Assembly: GCA_963707135.1 (NCBI GenBank)
Contig: CAVPOY010000016.1
Coordinates: 1 to 37,464 of the forward strand
Reading direction: 5' to 3'
Length of the DNA: 37,464 nt
Source: JBGSTR01 sp963707135
GTDB taxonomy: Bacteria; Pseudomonadota; Gammaproteobacteria; Chromatiales; Chromatiaceae
How positions within the stretch are numbered: position 1 is the stretch's first letter; every line of letters starts with the position of its first letter. A program made the position numbers and the translations under genes. Shown here one piece after another: positions 1 to 9,059 of the stretch. Under the pieces are notes generated by a model. It was not told the DNA's origin and made no database searches. It saw only the letters and a list, made by a program, of their open reading frames with translations.

Positions 1-182
1 TCAAAGTCCGCGAGCTGAGGTGCGGTGAGGTCTGGTGCGTCAGGATATCCGTTGCCGTCGGTGTGGTCGATTCGGCTGAGGGGTGGGTTTTTGCCAAGGA
101 CCGCGGGGAGGTGTGGGGATTTCTCGCGCTGCAGGCGAGCGAGCCCCTTGGCGCCAGGGCCAATGACGGGTGCGGTGGTCAG
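1..182. other. left-edge stretch without a recognisable gene
   Basis: GC-rich sequence between the window edge and the end of the transposase remnant. I see no coding region with a recognisable family on either strand. Any outer end of the insertion element and its target duplication would lie here, but no convincing terminal inverted repeat could be fixed by eye. Confidence 0.5.
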
Positions 183-185
183 GTG

Positions 186-1294
186 CTAAACGCCGATGGC
201 GGCCAGCGCGCGTCGCGGCTGGTGGGCGAAAGCGCGCAGGGCACTGGCGATATTGGTGAAACCGAGCAGGCGGGCCAGGGCGATGGCGAAGTTGCGCAGA
301 GCAGCCATCATGGCCGGCCCGTTGCCGACGCGGATGCAGGAGCGATCCTCGTCGAAGGTGACATCGCGCACATAGTGGGAGCGGTTCTCGATCCCCCATT
401 GGCCGCGGTTGAGGGAGAGCAGTTTGTCGGGATCAGCCTGGGCCGGTGTCAGGCTGGTTATGGCAAAGACGGTCTCGTGGCGTCGCTTGCCGGACTTCAG
501 TTCCGTGACCTCGCGCTCGATGCGGCACACCTGCGCGACATGGGGGAAGTCGACGTAGTCGTTGAGGGCCGTGCTGGCGAGCAAACGGCGGTGCTCCAAG
601 CGCCCGTGACCCTTATCGAGGGTCTCGGCGCGCAGGGGGGAAATGCGAGGGAGTCAATGCCTGGAGATCGGCGTAGAGGGTGGGCTGATTCTCCTTGACG
701 GTGAGCAGGTAGTGGGCCTGTTTGTCCTCGACGAGGAAGCGGGCGGTTTCGCGTTGGGTATGCAGGGCATCGGCGGTGACAACCCGGCCGTTGAGCTCAA
801 GCGGCTCGAGCAATGGCTTGATCTCGGGGATCTCGTTGGTCTTCGGCTGGGATCTCGCGCTGCGCGACGGTGATGCCCTGGTCGTGGAGGAAGGCGCTCA
901 GGAGATGGACCTGGGAGGCATCTTCGCGCACGGCACCGCGCAAGGTCTTGCCGTCGACGGCGACGGCCGCGGTGGGCTCGGTCAGGCCCAGGAGCCAGTC
1001 GCTCAGGCTCGCATCGACGCGCGCCACATCGGCACTTTGCAGGATGCGGCGGATGGTCGGCTCCGACGGCGGCTCGAAGCGTGCGGTGCACGGATTGTAG
1101 CGAGCACGCAGGCGCTTGAGCTGGCTCTGGGTCAGGCGCGCGGCCCACTCGGCAATGGCGGTGTAGCCGCGGCACCGGCGAGCACGGCGGCGATCGCGAT
1201 CGTCAGCACGGTCGCGAAGCGATGGCGTTGCCCGCGGGCTGACGGGCGTCGGGAAGGGCACGCAGTCGGTGGTGGAGATCCTCCATTTGGGCAC
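186..1294 (-). pseudogene. ISAs1-family transposase catalytic part, frameshifted
   Basis: Fragments in three frames carry the family landmarks in order: AVAVDGKTLRGAVRED (first catalytic Asp, about 950), HLLSAFLHDQGITVAQREI, GRVVTADALHTQRETARFLV (about 765), KQAHYLLTVKENQPTLYADL, then RGQWGIENRSHYVRDVTFDE (catalytic Glu region, about 385-325) and a C-terminus ending AALAAIGV-type with TAG at 186-188. These are the DDE-type residues and spacing of ISAs1 (H-repeat-associated) transposases. Frame changes near 1165, 845 and 638 destroy it. The 638 change is one extra base in a G6 run as read on the plus strand. Confidence 0.8.
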
Positions 1295-1943
1295 TGCTCA
1301 GTGAGACGCGTTGCATCGGCGTACTCCAGGCGGGGGGAAATTGGGGGGCACACAGCAAGGTGCGCGCTCGCCGATGCAGCGGGTAGACCAGCACCTGTTT
1401 GGGCTCGCCGTGGGCCGTGTAGCGTCCGTTGTGGCGTGCGAACCCGCGGGTGCTGCCCAGCGCCTGCCAGTTGGCGGCGCGGTAACAGGCACCGGTGAAG
1501 CGCGCGGTATCGACGAAGGTCTCGGCCAGCAGGAGGGGGTGACCGTGAATGCGCTGCCAATCCGCAGAGAGGCGACGCAGATTCAGCGCCAGCACCCGCG
1601 AGGCCAGATTGGGCAAGCGCGCCCGGGCAGGATCAGGAAGCGGGCGTTGTTGGCCAGCAGATGCAGGCGCTGGTAGTGCAGCACCCGCGGCCAACCGATC
1701 CAGGCATCGCGTGCGGCGCACTTGAGCGCCGCCGCCTGCCAGCCGAGCAGGGCAAGCCAGCGCCCATCGGCGCACGGCGACATAACGCAGCGTCTTGCCG
1801 AACAGCGAACGCAGGCCGAGGTAGTGATGCTCGTCGACCAGCGCATCCCAGCGCGCCCGCTCCTCGGGGCGAATCGGGCGCACGCTCACGCGGCCGAGCC
1901 GTTCGCCATGCGTGCCCTGAGTGCGGGGGACATCGCCGTCCAT
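1220..1943 (-). pseudogene. DUF4338 (DruA-like) region of a fused transposase, frameshifted
   Basis: Starting near 1943, the frame gives VRPIRPEERARWDALVDEHH followed by YLG, a DUF4338-type opening. After a frame change it continues GRWLALLGWQAAALKC through WIGWPRVLHYQRLHLLANNA (about 1770-1625). It then returns to the first frame with NLASRVLALNLRRLSADWQ, ETFVDTARFTGACYRAANW and GRYTAHGEPKQVLVYPL. This matches the conserved core of DUF4338, the domain named after DruA of the Druantia defence system. Here it leads directly into an ISAs1 transposase, so it is most likely a transposon DNA-binding or accessory domain rather than a defence protein. At least two frameshifts break it. Confidence 0.7.
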
Positions 1944-2031
1944 ACCCGTCTTTTTACGCCTTTGACGGCCGGAGGTCCGAGTTCCCCGACGGAACTGAAA
2001 TCAACTCAACCGGCTAGCGGTGAACTCGACG

Positions 2032-2105
2032 GAGCTACGGGTGGATTTGAACCACCGACTCCCGCATTATGAGTGCGGTGCTCTAACCAGCTGAGCTACG
2101 TAGCC
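2032..2105 (-). tRNA. tRNA-Met (CAT anticodon, elongator type)
   Basis: Read on the minus strand, the gene opens GGCTACGTAGCTCAG and has a D loop with GGTTAGAGC. The anticodon arm is CCGCA-CTCATAA-TGCGG with anticodon CAT, and the T arm contains GGTTCAAATCC. The acceptor stem GGCTACG pairs with CGTAGCT, leaving a G-U at the first pair. The GGCTACG start and CTCATAA loop match elongator tRNA-Met rather than initiator tRNA; tRNA-Ile(CAU) is the other possibility. No CCA is encoded after the stem (the bases read CCG), which is unusual for a gammaproteobacterium. Confidence 0.88.
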
Positions 2106-2161
2106 GCGAGGGACCGGGAAGTATACGGAGGTGCCCAAACCGCGTCAACGCGCCCGCGGCG

Positions 2162-3253
<1,092 letters not shown>

Positions 3254-3333
3254 TCGTGCGCTCCGGACAAATTCTGTAATGACGCAAGGGCCGCGACCGT
3301 GTGGGCAATGGCCTTGTCAGGATCACTCCTGGG

Positions 3334-4824
3334 TCAGGTCGTCTCGTTGGCCCCGCGGTTGTACACGTCGTCGAAGCGCACGATGTCGTCCTCGCCAAGG
3401 TAGCCCCCGGACTGTACCTCGATGATCTCCAGCGGAATGGCACCGGGATTGGCGAGGCGGTGGCGCGAGCCCACCGGGATGTAGGTGGACTGGTTCTCCG
3501 ATAGCAGGAACTCGCTGTCGTCGCAGGTCACGCGGGCGGTCCCCGAGACCACGATCCAGTGCTCGGCCCGATGGTGGTGCATTTGCAGCGACAGGGACTC
3601 GCCCGGCTTCACGGTCAGCCGTTTCACCTGGTAGCGATCGCCGCGGCCGATGGACTCGAAACTGCCCCAGGGCCGGTGCACCCGCTGGTGGTAGCGATAC
3701 TCGTCGCGCTGCTCGTTCTGCAGGAACTGGGTGACGGCCTTGACGTCCTGGGCGCTGCCCTTGCTCGCCACCAGAACCGCGTCGGCGGTCTCCACCACGA
3801 TCAGGTCGTGCACCCCAAGCGCCGCCACCATGCGGTGATTCGCGACCAGCAGATTGTTGGTCGCGTCGTGCACGAAGGCGTCCCCGTCCAGCACGTTGCC
3901 GGAGCTGTCCTGCTCGCGGACCTCCCACAGCGCCGACCAGGCGCCGACGTCGGACCAACCGACGTCCAGCGGCACGACGAGCGGCGGCGGGCCCTCGCTG
4001 GAACTGCTGCCGGTCAGGTGCTCCATGACGGCGTAGTCGATGGAATCGCTCGGGCAGGTGGCGAAGATCTCGGCGTCGACCCTTTGAAAGTCGCCGTCGA
4101 TGCCGCCGCGCGAGAAGGCCTTGACCACGACACGCGCGATGTCCGGGCGGAAGTCCTCGATCAGCGCGAGCCAGGTCGTCGCCCGCATCATGAACAGACC
4201 GCTGTTCCAGAGGTACTCGCCGGAGGCAAGGTAGGTCTGAGCGGTCTCCTCGTCGGGCTTTTCGACGAAGCCGCTGAGCTCGAAGGCCGGTCCCTCCAGT
4301 CCCTCGGCCTCGTAGCGCTCACCTTGGCGGATGTAGCCGTAGCCGGTCTCCGGCTTGCGGGGGACTATCCCGAAGGTCACGACGGCACCCTGGCGCGCGA
4401 GCACACAACCGTCGGCGACGGCGGCGCGGAAGCCGGCCTCGTTTCTGATGGTATGGTCCGCCGGCATGACCAGCAGCACCGGATCGGCGCCATCCAGGGT
4501 CGCGGCCAGCGCGGCGAGGGTCAGGGCGGGGGCCGTATTGCGCCCCTTGGGCTCCAGGATGATGCTGGCCGGCCGGCGCCCCATCGCGCGGAACTGCTCG
4601 GCGACCAGAAATCGGTGCGCCTCGTTGCAGACCACGATGGGGTCGAACAGCCGGCTCACCCGGTCCGGCTGGTCCTCGTCGAGTCCCTGAACCCGCCGCA
4701 CCGTGTCCTGGAGCATGGTGTGCTCGCTGGTCAGGGGCAGGAACTGCTTCGGAAAGGCCTCTCGAGACAATGGCCACAGGCGCGAGCCGGAGCCTCCGGA
4801 CAGGATCACAGGTTGCAGGGGCAT
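3334..4824 (-). CDS. manC: mannose-1-phosphate guanylyltransferase / mannose-6-phosphate isomerase
   Basis: This 496-residue protein is a type II phosphomannose isomerase/GDP-mannose pyrophosphorylase. The N-terminal nucleotidyltransferase domain opens with QPVILSGGSGSRLWPLSREA then FPKQFLPL (nucleotide-binding signature). It carries MPADHTIRNEAGF, the GYGYIRQGE segment and GFVEKPDEETA with the pyrophosphorylase FVEKP motif. The C-terminal cupin (about residues 380-485) has RPWGSFESIGRGDRYQVKRL, SLQMHHHRAEHWIVVSGTA and YIPVGSRHRLANPG, the metal-binding isomerase motifs. It would convert fructose-6-phosphate-derived mannose phosphate to GDP-mannose for polysaccharide synthesis. No other polysaccharide gene is adjacent, so its end product is not shown. 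The upstream side faces an IS630 remnant. Confidence 0.95.
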   Translation of the reverse strand: MPLQPVILSGGSGSRLWPLSREAFPKQFLPLTSEHTMLQDTVRRVQGLDEDQPDRVSRLFDPIVVCNEAHRFLVAEQFRAMGRRPASIILEPKGRNTAPALTLAALAATLDGADPVLLVMPADHTIRNEAGFRAAVADGCVLARQGAVVTFGIVPRKPETGYGYIRQGERYEAEGLEGPAFELSGFVEKPDEETAQTYLASGEYLWNSGLFMMRATTWLALIEDFRPDIARVVVKAFSRGGIDGDFQRVDAEIFATCPSDSIDYAVMEHLTGSSSSEGPPPLVVPLDVGWSDVGAWSALWEVREQDSSGNVLDGDAFVHDATNNLLVANHRMVAALGVHDLIVVETADAVLVASKGSAQDVKAVTQFLQNEQRDEYRYHQRVHRPWGSFESIGRGDRYQVKRLTVKPGESLSLQMHHHRAEHWIVVSGTARVTCDDSEFLLSENQSTYIPVGSRHRLANPGAIPLEIIEVQSGGYLGEDDIVRFDDVYNRGANETT

Positions 4825-4853
4825 GGAGAACTTCCTGAACTGGTGGGCGCGGG

Positions 4854-4872
4854 CTGTAACCCACGATTACAG
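4854..4872. promoter_or_regulatory. small inverted repeat upstream of manC
   Basis: CTGTAA (4854-4859) and TTACAG (4867-4872) form a perfect 6-bp inverted repeat with a 7-base spacer, about 30 bp upstream of the manC start. It could be an operator or a short hairpin in the leader; the symmetry is the only evidence. Confidence 0.25.
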
Positions 4873-4889
4873 CAACCGGGGTCGGGCGC

Positions 4890-5490
4890 AGTCAACCGCG
4901 CGAGTTGTCGGACCCGGTGTTTGCGGCGGTCTGGGAGGCGGTAGCCGACCACTCCGGTGGCCACAGCGAAGTCGGCAATCAGGGTGGTGGTGCCGTGGCG
5001 AACGTACTCGAACTCGGTGCGCTCTGGGCGCCAGCTCCATCGGCTGGGTGGGCGCCGCGCGCTCGAGCGCCTGGACGCCGGTCATCTCATCGATGCTGCG
5101 GGTCTCGATTCCAGCGTCGCACGCTCCAGAGCGAGCTGATAGGTCTGGCAGACATCTTGGCACTTGGCGGCAAAGTCCGCGTCGCGCGGGGTGTTGATCC
5201 AGCCGCGGGTGCGGTGCGGCTTGAGGTCCACGTGCGCAGGAAGCGCCCACCGAGTGGGCCGAGATGCGCTCGACAATGCCCTCTTCGCGCGCCGCTGCAG
5301 CCAGCGTGGTCTGGGTCCAATGGGTGAAAGGCCGGCCGCTTGCGCTCGGCGGCTCGCAGGCAAGGCGATGATCTGGCAGATCTGCGGGCGAAACTGGCGG
5401 TCTTGGATCCCGATTGGCGGCATTCGCCGACCCGGTCCGCGCCAATCTCGCGGACTGGTTCGGGCCGTAGCCGCTGCGACGAGGGCCGAC
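4890..5490 (-). pseudogene. IS630-family transposase remnant, multiply frameshifted
   Basis: Minus-strand fragments in all three frames follow the IS630 order. They are FRPQICQIIAL (about 5400-5365), ACEPPSASGRPFTHWTQTTL and EEGIVERISAHSVG (5360-5245, the helix-turn-helix part), VDLKPHRTRGWINTPRDADF and AAKCQDVCQTYQLALE (5235-5120), and SIDEMTGVQALERAAPTQPM (5100-5040, first catalytic Asp region). The last piece is EYVRHGTTTLIADFAVATG, in a further frame near 5010-4950. The C-terminal catalytic part is missing, so the element is both frameshifted and truncated. It lies between manC and a small membrane protein gene and looks long dead. Confidence 0.72.
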
Positions 5491-5526
5491 CCCCAGTAAC
5501 CCCCGGTATTTCTCGCGAGGACTGAA

Positions 5527-5868
5527 GTGAAAACGACCCTTATCGCGCTGATCTTCCTGCTCATCGGCGGCGTCATAGGTGGCTTCCTGGCGCTCGGGTT
5601 CGGGGCCGGTATGGGGGCGGCCAGTGGGATGCTCATCGGGTCCCAGGCAGGCGTCTGCCTGGCTGTCGAGACCGCGGCCGAGCAGGGGCTGCTCGGCGAG
5701 CCGGACCGGCAGGACGCCCTGATCGCTGGTGCGGTCGCCAAGGTCCGCGCGTCCACCGGCGCACCGCCACCGGAGACCGAGATCAATTGGATCCGCGACG
5801 CCTCCGGCTGCCGGGATATCCTGGCCAAGCTCAAAGCGGCGGAGGGCCAGGGGACGCCCGGGCAGTGA
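5527..5868 (+). CDS. small membrane-anchored protein with glycine-rich segment
   Basis: A 113-residue protein starting at GTG, with GCGAGGA just upstream. The first ~45 residues are one long hydrophobic, glycine-rich stretch (IALIFLLIGGVIGGFLALGF then GAGMGAASGMLIGSQAGV) of glycine-zipper type, which suggests an inner-membrane anchor or oligomerising segment. The remainder is soluble, with two Cys (CLAV and SGCRDIL) that could pair. I recognise no family. Its stop codon overlaps the GTG start of the next gene by four bases (GTGA at 5865-5868), so the two are probably translated together. Confidence 0.72.
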   Translation: MKTTLIALIFLLIGGVIGGFLALGFGAGMGAASGMLIGSQAGVCLAVETAAEQGLLGEPDRQDALIAGAVAKVRASTGAPPPETEINWIRDASGCRDILAKLKAAEGQGTPGQ

Positions 5869-6716
5869 CAGTGACCGCGGCTGGCGTCCGGACCGGCCCG
5901 TTCGGGCGGCCCAGGAATGCTGTTCCGATCTTTATCAGGCCCTTGCCGCGGCTTGGATTCCGCCCGCGCTGCCTGCTAGTCAGCGCTGTTCTTGCCACGG
6001 CCGTGGACTGCAACGCGGTATCCGTTGAACACCTGGAGTATGCGGGCGACCTGGGCGGAGACCGGGCCGTGCGGCTGACGCTACTGGACCCGCGTCCCGA
6101 TCGGCCGGTGCGGGGCAGCTACTTCTACACGCGCTATCTCGAGGACATCCCGTTGACAGGGGAATTCACGGGCCCGCGTTCGCTGCGGCTCGTCGAGCAC
6201 GATGAAGCGGGAACCCCGCGTGGTCGCTTTGAGCTTGAATTCGCCGAAAGGGACCCGCGTGGCCTGTTCAGGGCAGACGGACTGGAGCGGGAGGTGCTCG
6301 TGGGTCACTGGCTCGGCGTCGACGGCGCGCGTCCTTCGCCCGTGTACCTGGCGATGACGGCTGCCGTCCATTTCGACCCGGCCCAGGGCCGTTACGCGGT
6401 CGCGGGCGCGACCGACGACCAGTTGGTGGAGCGCAACGTGCAGGCCTTTCGGAGCGCCGTGATCATGGGGGATAGGTCGCGGGTCGCGGAGCTGGTAGCC
6501 TATCCGGTACGCCTAACGCTGGGCGGCTCGTCTCGGGTGGCTGCGGACGCGAGGGAGTTTCTGGGCGGCTACGACAACCTGTTCTCGCCCGAGCTCGTCG
6601 ATCAGGTGCGTGCAGGAGTACCCCACGCGATGTTCGCGAACAGCAGCGGGATCATGCTCGGAGACGGTGTCGTCTGGTTCGACGCGGAGGGCCGCGTAAA
6701 GGCGATCAACAACTGA
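5865..6716 (+). CDS. hypothetical exported protein, coupled to the upstream gene
   Basis: The frame is open from further upstream, but GTG at 5865 overlaps the previous stop as GTGA and has GGAGG-rich sequence before it, so it is the preferred start (283 residues). The N-terminus is basic with a hydrophobic run (CLLVSAVLATAVDC), consistent with a signal peptide or anchor. The middle is beta-rich (GSYFYTRYLEDIPLTGEF). The C-terminal ~100 residues (AYPVRLTL, REFLGGYDNLFSPELVDQV, FANSSGIMLGDGVVWFDAEG) resemble a conserved envelope-protein module that I cannot name securely. It ends 15 bp before the earliest start of the sulfurtransferase gene. Confidence 0.7.
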   Translation: MTVTAAGVRTGPFGRPRNAVPIFIRPLPRLGFRPRCLLVSAVLATAVDCNAVSVEHLEYAGDLGGDRAVRLTLLDPRPDRPVRGSYFYTRYLEDIPLTGEFTGPRSLRLVEHDEAGTPRGRFELEFAERDPRGLFRADGLEREVLVGHWLGVDGARPSPVYLAMTAAVHFDPAQGRYAVAGATDDQLVERNVQAFRSAVIMGDRSRVAELVAYPVRLTLGGSSRVAADAREFLGGYDNLFSPELVDQVRAGVPHAMFANSSGIMLGDGVVWFDAEGRVKAINN

Positions 6717-6731
6717 ACCCCAAGCGCCGGG

Positions 6732-7640
6732 TTGACCCCGTCGCCGCCGGAAACCGCCGGACGCACCGATCGAACCCCGACTGTATCTGCCTTGATCCCC
6801 TGCAATCATCCCCTCCTGATCGACTGCGCGACCCTGGTCTCGGACCCGGCATTGGTCGTTTTCGACTGCCGGTTCAACCTCATGGATCCGGGCTGGGGTG
6901 CCCGTGGTTACGGGGAGGGACACATCCCCGGGGCGCGCTTCGCCGATCTGGACAGAGACCTGTCCGGCCCGATCGGACCCGAGACAGGACGCCACCCGCT
7001 GCCGGACCCCAAAGAATTGGCCCCCAAGCTCGGCGCCTGGGGCGTCGACGACTCGGTGCCGGTAGCCGTCTACGACGATGCCGGCGGCGCCTTCGCGGTA
7101 AGGCTGTGGTGGCTGTTGCGCTGGCTCGGCCATTCGCGAGTCTCCATGCTCGACGGCGGACTCCAGCGCTGGGTGGCCGAGGGCCGGACCTTGACGCCGG
7201 AGCTGCCGGCACCGGAAGCACGCCGCTTCGTGCCGCGCCCGAATGATCGGGCCTGGGTCACGACCCAGGGCCTCGAGTCCGCGCTGGCAGATGGGTCAAT
7301 CCAAGTCGTGGACGCCCGGGCTCCAGAGCGCTTTCGCGGCGAATTGGAGCCGATCGACCAGGTCGCCGGCCATATTCCGGGGGCGATCAACCTGCCGCTC
7401 GCCGGAAACCTGGGCGCCGATGGCCGCTTCCTACCCGCCGAGGCGCTACGTGCGCGATTTGAGTCCGCGCTCGGTGGGCTGGCACCGAAGCGCGTGGTCC
7501 ACGCCTGCGGCTCGGGTGTCAACGCCTGCCACAACCTGCTGGCGATGGAGATTGCCGGCCTGTCAGGCTCCCGACTTTACGCGGGTTCATGGAGCGAGTG
7601 GATCCGCTCGGCGGATCGGCCTATTGCAACAGGCGAATAA
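6732..7640 (+). CDS. two-domain rhodanese (3-mercaptopyruvate/thiosulfate sulfurtransferase)
   Basis: Tandem rhodanese domains lie at about residues 30-150 and 175-295. The N-terminal inactive domain contains VVFDCRFNLMDPGWGARGYG and GHIPGARFADLDRDLSGP. The C-terminal domain holds VVDARAPERFRGE and the active-site loop HACGSGVNACHN, with the persulfide-carrying Cys followed by GSGVNA. CGSGVxA loops are typical of 3-mercaptopyruvate sulfurtransferases, while thiosulfate sulfurtransferases usually have CRKGVxA, so the former is favoured. The start is uncertain: TTG 6732 gives 302 residues, whereas TTG 6792 begins just before the first domain and fits family length better. The enzyme would move sulfane sulfur in the cytosol, in keeping with a sulfur-metabolising host. 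Confidence 0.9.
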   Translation: MTPSPPETAGRTDRTPTVSALIPCNHPLLIDCATLVSDPALVVFDCRFNLMDPGWGARGYGEGHIPGARFADLDRDLSGPIGPETGRHPLPDPKELAPKLGAWGVDDSVPVAVYDDAGGAFAVRLWWLLRWLGHSRVSMLDGGLQRWVAEGRTLTPELPAPEARRFVPRPNDRAWVTTQGLESALADGSIQVVDARAPERFRGELEPIDQVAGHIPGAINLPLAGNLGADGRFLPAEALRARFESALGGLAPKRVVHACGSGVNACHNLLAMEIAGLSGSRLYAGSWSEWIRSADRPIATGE

Positions 7641-7678
7641 CGGTGCGCCATCCAAGAGGCGCTACTCTTGAACGGCTC

Positions 7679-7709
7679 CATGTTCAGTCACTTATGTTGC
7701 CTGAACATG
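7679..7709. repeat. perfect 9-bp inverted repeat between the rhodanese gene and pstS
   Basis: CATGTTCAG (7679-7687) and CTGAACATG (7701-7709) are exact reverse complements separated by 13 bases. There is no T-run after either arm, so it is not a standard intrinsic terminator. It may be an operator for a dimeric regulator or a transcript-end hairpin of the sulfurtransferase gene. Confidence 0.4.
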
Positions 7710-7799
7710 CGGGGCCGCCCGTGGCCCGGACGGGAAACACAATAGATCAGCGTTTCCTTGAGGAGCGGTTTCGGCGTCGAATCTCCACCCTAAATCCAT

Positions 7800-7876
7800 G
7801 CCAAATGGTATTAGTTTTTCATTAAAACTTAATTAACGGTTCATCAAATCACAACCTCGCGGGACAACAATCCCGC
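7800..7876 (+). promoter_or_regulatory. AT-rich pstS promoter region with leader hairpin
   Basis: Bases 7803-7855 are strikingly AT-rich against a GC-rich background (GTTTTTCATTAAAACTTAAT and so on), as expected for the promoter of a phosphate-starvation operon. Two TTCAT elements lie in it, but I could not fit two well-spaced Pho-box repeats, so PhoB control is inferred from the operon, not seen. Just downstream GCGGGA (7859-7864) and TCCCGC (7871-7876) form a perfect 6-bp stem with a 6-base loop in the pstS leader, 31 bases before the ATG. Confidence 0.4.
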
Positions 7877-7907
7877 TCGAAATGTACATCCGTTCCGGAG
7901 GTTGATG

Positions 7908-8954
7908 ATGAATAAGAATCTGATTGCGGCTGCCCTCACTGGCCTGGCCACCGCACTGAGCGCGCAGGCCGCGGCGCGCGACTACATCACGGTGGTCGGA
8001 TCCTCCACCGTTTTTCCCTTTGCGACGACGGTGGCCGAGAACTTCGGCCGTAGCAGCTCGTTCAAGACGCCGAAGATCGAGTCTACCGGCTCCGGCGGGG
8101 GCCTGAAGCTATTCTGCGCCGGCGTGGGCGTGGATCATCCGGACATCACGAACTCCTCGCGTCGCATCAAGGGGTCCGAGATCGACGCCTGCCAGTCAAA
8201 CGGCGTGAAGGACATCGTCGAGGTCAAGATCGGTTATGACGGTATCGCCATCGCGAACTCGAAGGAATCGCCCCGGCTCGACCTGACGCCGAAGGACATC
8301 TTCCTGGCGCTCGCCAAGGACGTACCCGATCCGCAGGGCGGCGACAAGCTGGTCGCGAATCCCTATCGGACATGGAAGGAGGTCAACGCCGCCCTGCCCG
8401 ATACCCGGATCGAGGTCCTGGGTCCGCCCCCGACCTCGGGCACCCGCGACGCCTTCGCGGAGCTGGCGATGGAAGCGGGTTGCGCGGAATTCGAGGTCAT
8501 CGAGGCCATCAAGGGCGAAGACAAGAAGAAACACCAGGCGGTCTGTCAGGGCGTACGAGAGGACGGCGTATACGTCGAGGCCGGCGAGAACGACAACCTG
8601 ATCGTGCAGAAGCTCCAGGCCAACCCCAACGCCCTGGGCATCTTCGGTTTCAGCTTCCTCGATCAGAACGCCGACAAGATCCAGGGCTCCAAGGTAGACG
8701 GCGTCGAGCCGACCTTCGAGTCCATCGCCAGCGGCGACTATCCGGTTTCCCGCTCGCTCTACTTCTACGTCAAGAAGGCCCACGTCGGGACGATTCCCGG
8801 CATCGAGGAGTACGTCACCGAGTTCACCAGCGAAAAGGCCTGGGGGCCCGAGGGCTACCTCGCCGACAAGGGCCTGATCCCGCTGCCCGACGACATGCGC
8901 GCGGCGGTTGCCAAATCCGCTCAAGCAATGGAGCCATTGGGAAAGCCCGAGTGA
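7908..8954 (+). CDS. pstS: phosphate ABC transporter periplasmic binding protein
   Basis: PstS captures phosphate in the periplasm for the PstCAB permease. The chosen start is the ATG at 7908, six bases after GGAGG; TTG 7902 and ATG 7905 sit too close to the ribosome-binding site. The product (348 residues) has a Sec signal peptide, MNKNLIAAALTGLATALSAQ followed by AAA. Phosphate-contact motifs follow: VVGSSTVFPF near the mature N-terminus, STGSGGGLKLFC, and the PPTSGTRDAF loop. The C-terminal part reads SRSLYFYVKKAHVGTIPGIE. Length and motifs are those of the longer PstS forms. A strong hairpin separates it from pstC, which would allow more PstS than permease. Confidence 0.95.
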   Translation: MNKNLIAAALTGLATALSAQAAARDYITVVGSSTVFPFATTVAENFGRSSSFKTPKIESTGSGGGLKLFCAGVGVDHPDITNSSRRIKGSEIDACQSNGVKDIVEVKIGYDGIAIANSKESPRLDLTPKDIFLALAKDVPDPQGGDKLVANPYRTWKEVNAALPDTRIEVLGPPPTSGTRDAFAELAMEAGCAEFEVIEAIKGEDKKKHQAVCQGVREDGVYVEAGENDNLIVQKLQANPNALGIFGFSFLDQNADKIQGSKVDGVEPTFESIASGDYPVSRSLYFYVKKAHVGTIPGIEEYVTEFTSEKAWGPEGYLADKGLIPLPDDMRAAVAKSAQAMEPLGKPE

Positions 8955-9000
8955 CCTTGATCCCGGATGCTGGTCCCGGAATACCGCGCGTCTGATCGGA

Positions 9001-9034
9001 GGCGTGGCCCGCGGCCACGCTCGCGGGCCACGCC
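9001..9034 (+). promoter_or_regulatory. 13-bp perfect hairpin between pstS and pstC
   Basis: GGCGTGGCCCGCG (9001-9013) and CGCGGGCCACGCC (9022-9034) are exact inverted repeats with an 8-base loop, in the 105-bp gap between pstS and pstC. No U-tract follows. A stem this stable would protect the 3' end of a processed pstS transcript or reduce read-through, a known way to set binding-protein to permease ratios in ABC operons. The role is inferred. Confidence 0.6.
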
Positions 9035-9059
9035 GCCCCATCGTTAAGCGGACCCCCAC

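Larger units (their letters stand above)
186..1943 (-). mobile_element. degenerate ISAs1-type insertion element with DUF4338 N-terminal region
   Basis: One ancestral minus-strand gene can be rebuilt from six consecutive reading-frame segments. It reads as a DUF4338 (DruA-like) region followed by an ISAs1-family transposase. The frame changes at about 1775, 1620, 1230, 1165, 845 and 638, so no full-length product can be made. One change is at a run of six G (635-640). The pieces line up end to end without large gaps, so decay was by small indels and not deletion. The element ends about 90 bp from the 3' end of a tRNA-Met gene. Terminal inverted repeats were not established. Confidence 0.75.

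Noticed and set aside
186..1943. A Druantia-type defence locus, because of the DUF4338/DruA-like sequence
   Set aside because: No DruB-E-like genes are present, the region leads straight into an ISAs1 transposase, and it is broken by frameshifts.
170..1970. Terminal inverted repeats of the ISAs1-type element around GACGGGT at both ends
   Set aside because: Only about seven contiguous bases match, with poor extension, so the ends cannot be fixed from this.
3559..4944. Long plus-strand reading frame opposite manC, and similar ones opposite cbbL (25506-26735), the aldolase gene (22446-23807) and pstS
   Set aside because: Antisense frames in GC-rich DNA mirror the real genes' codon structure; they have no recognisable domains, and the opposite strand carries clear families.
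7800..7860. Two well-formed Pho boxes upstream of pstS
   Set aside because: TTCAT elements are present, but I could not align two direct repeats at the proper 11-bp spacing; only an AT-rich promoter region is claimed.
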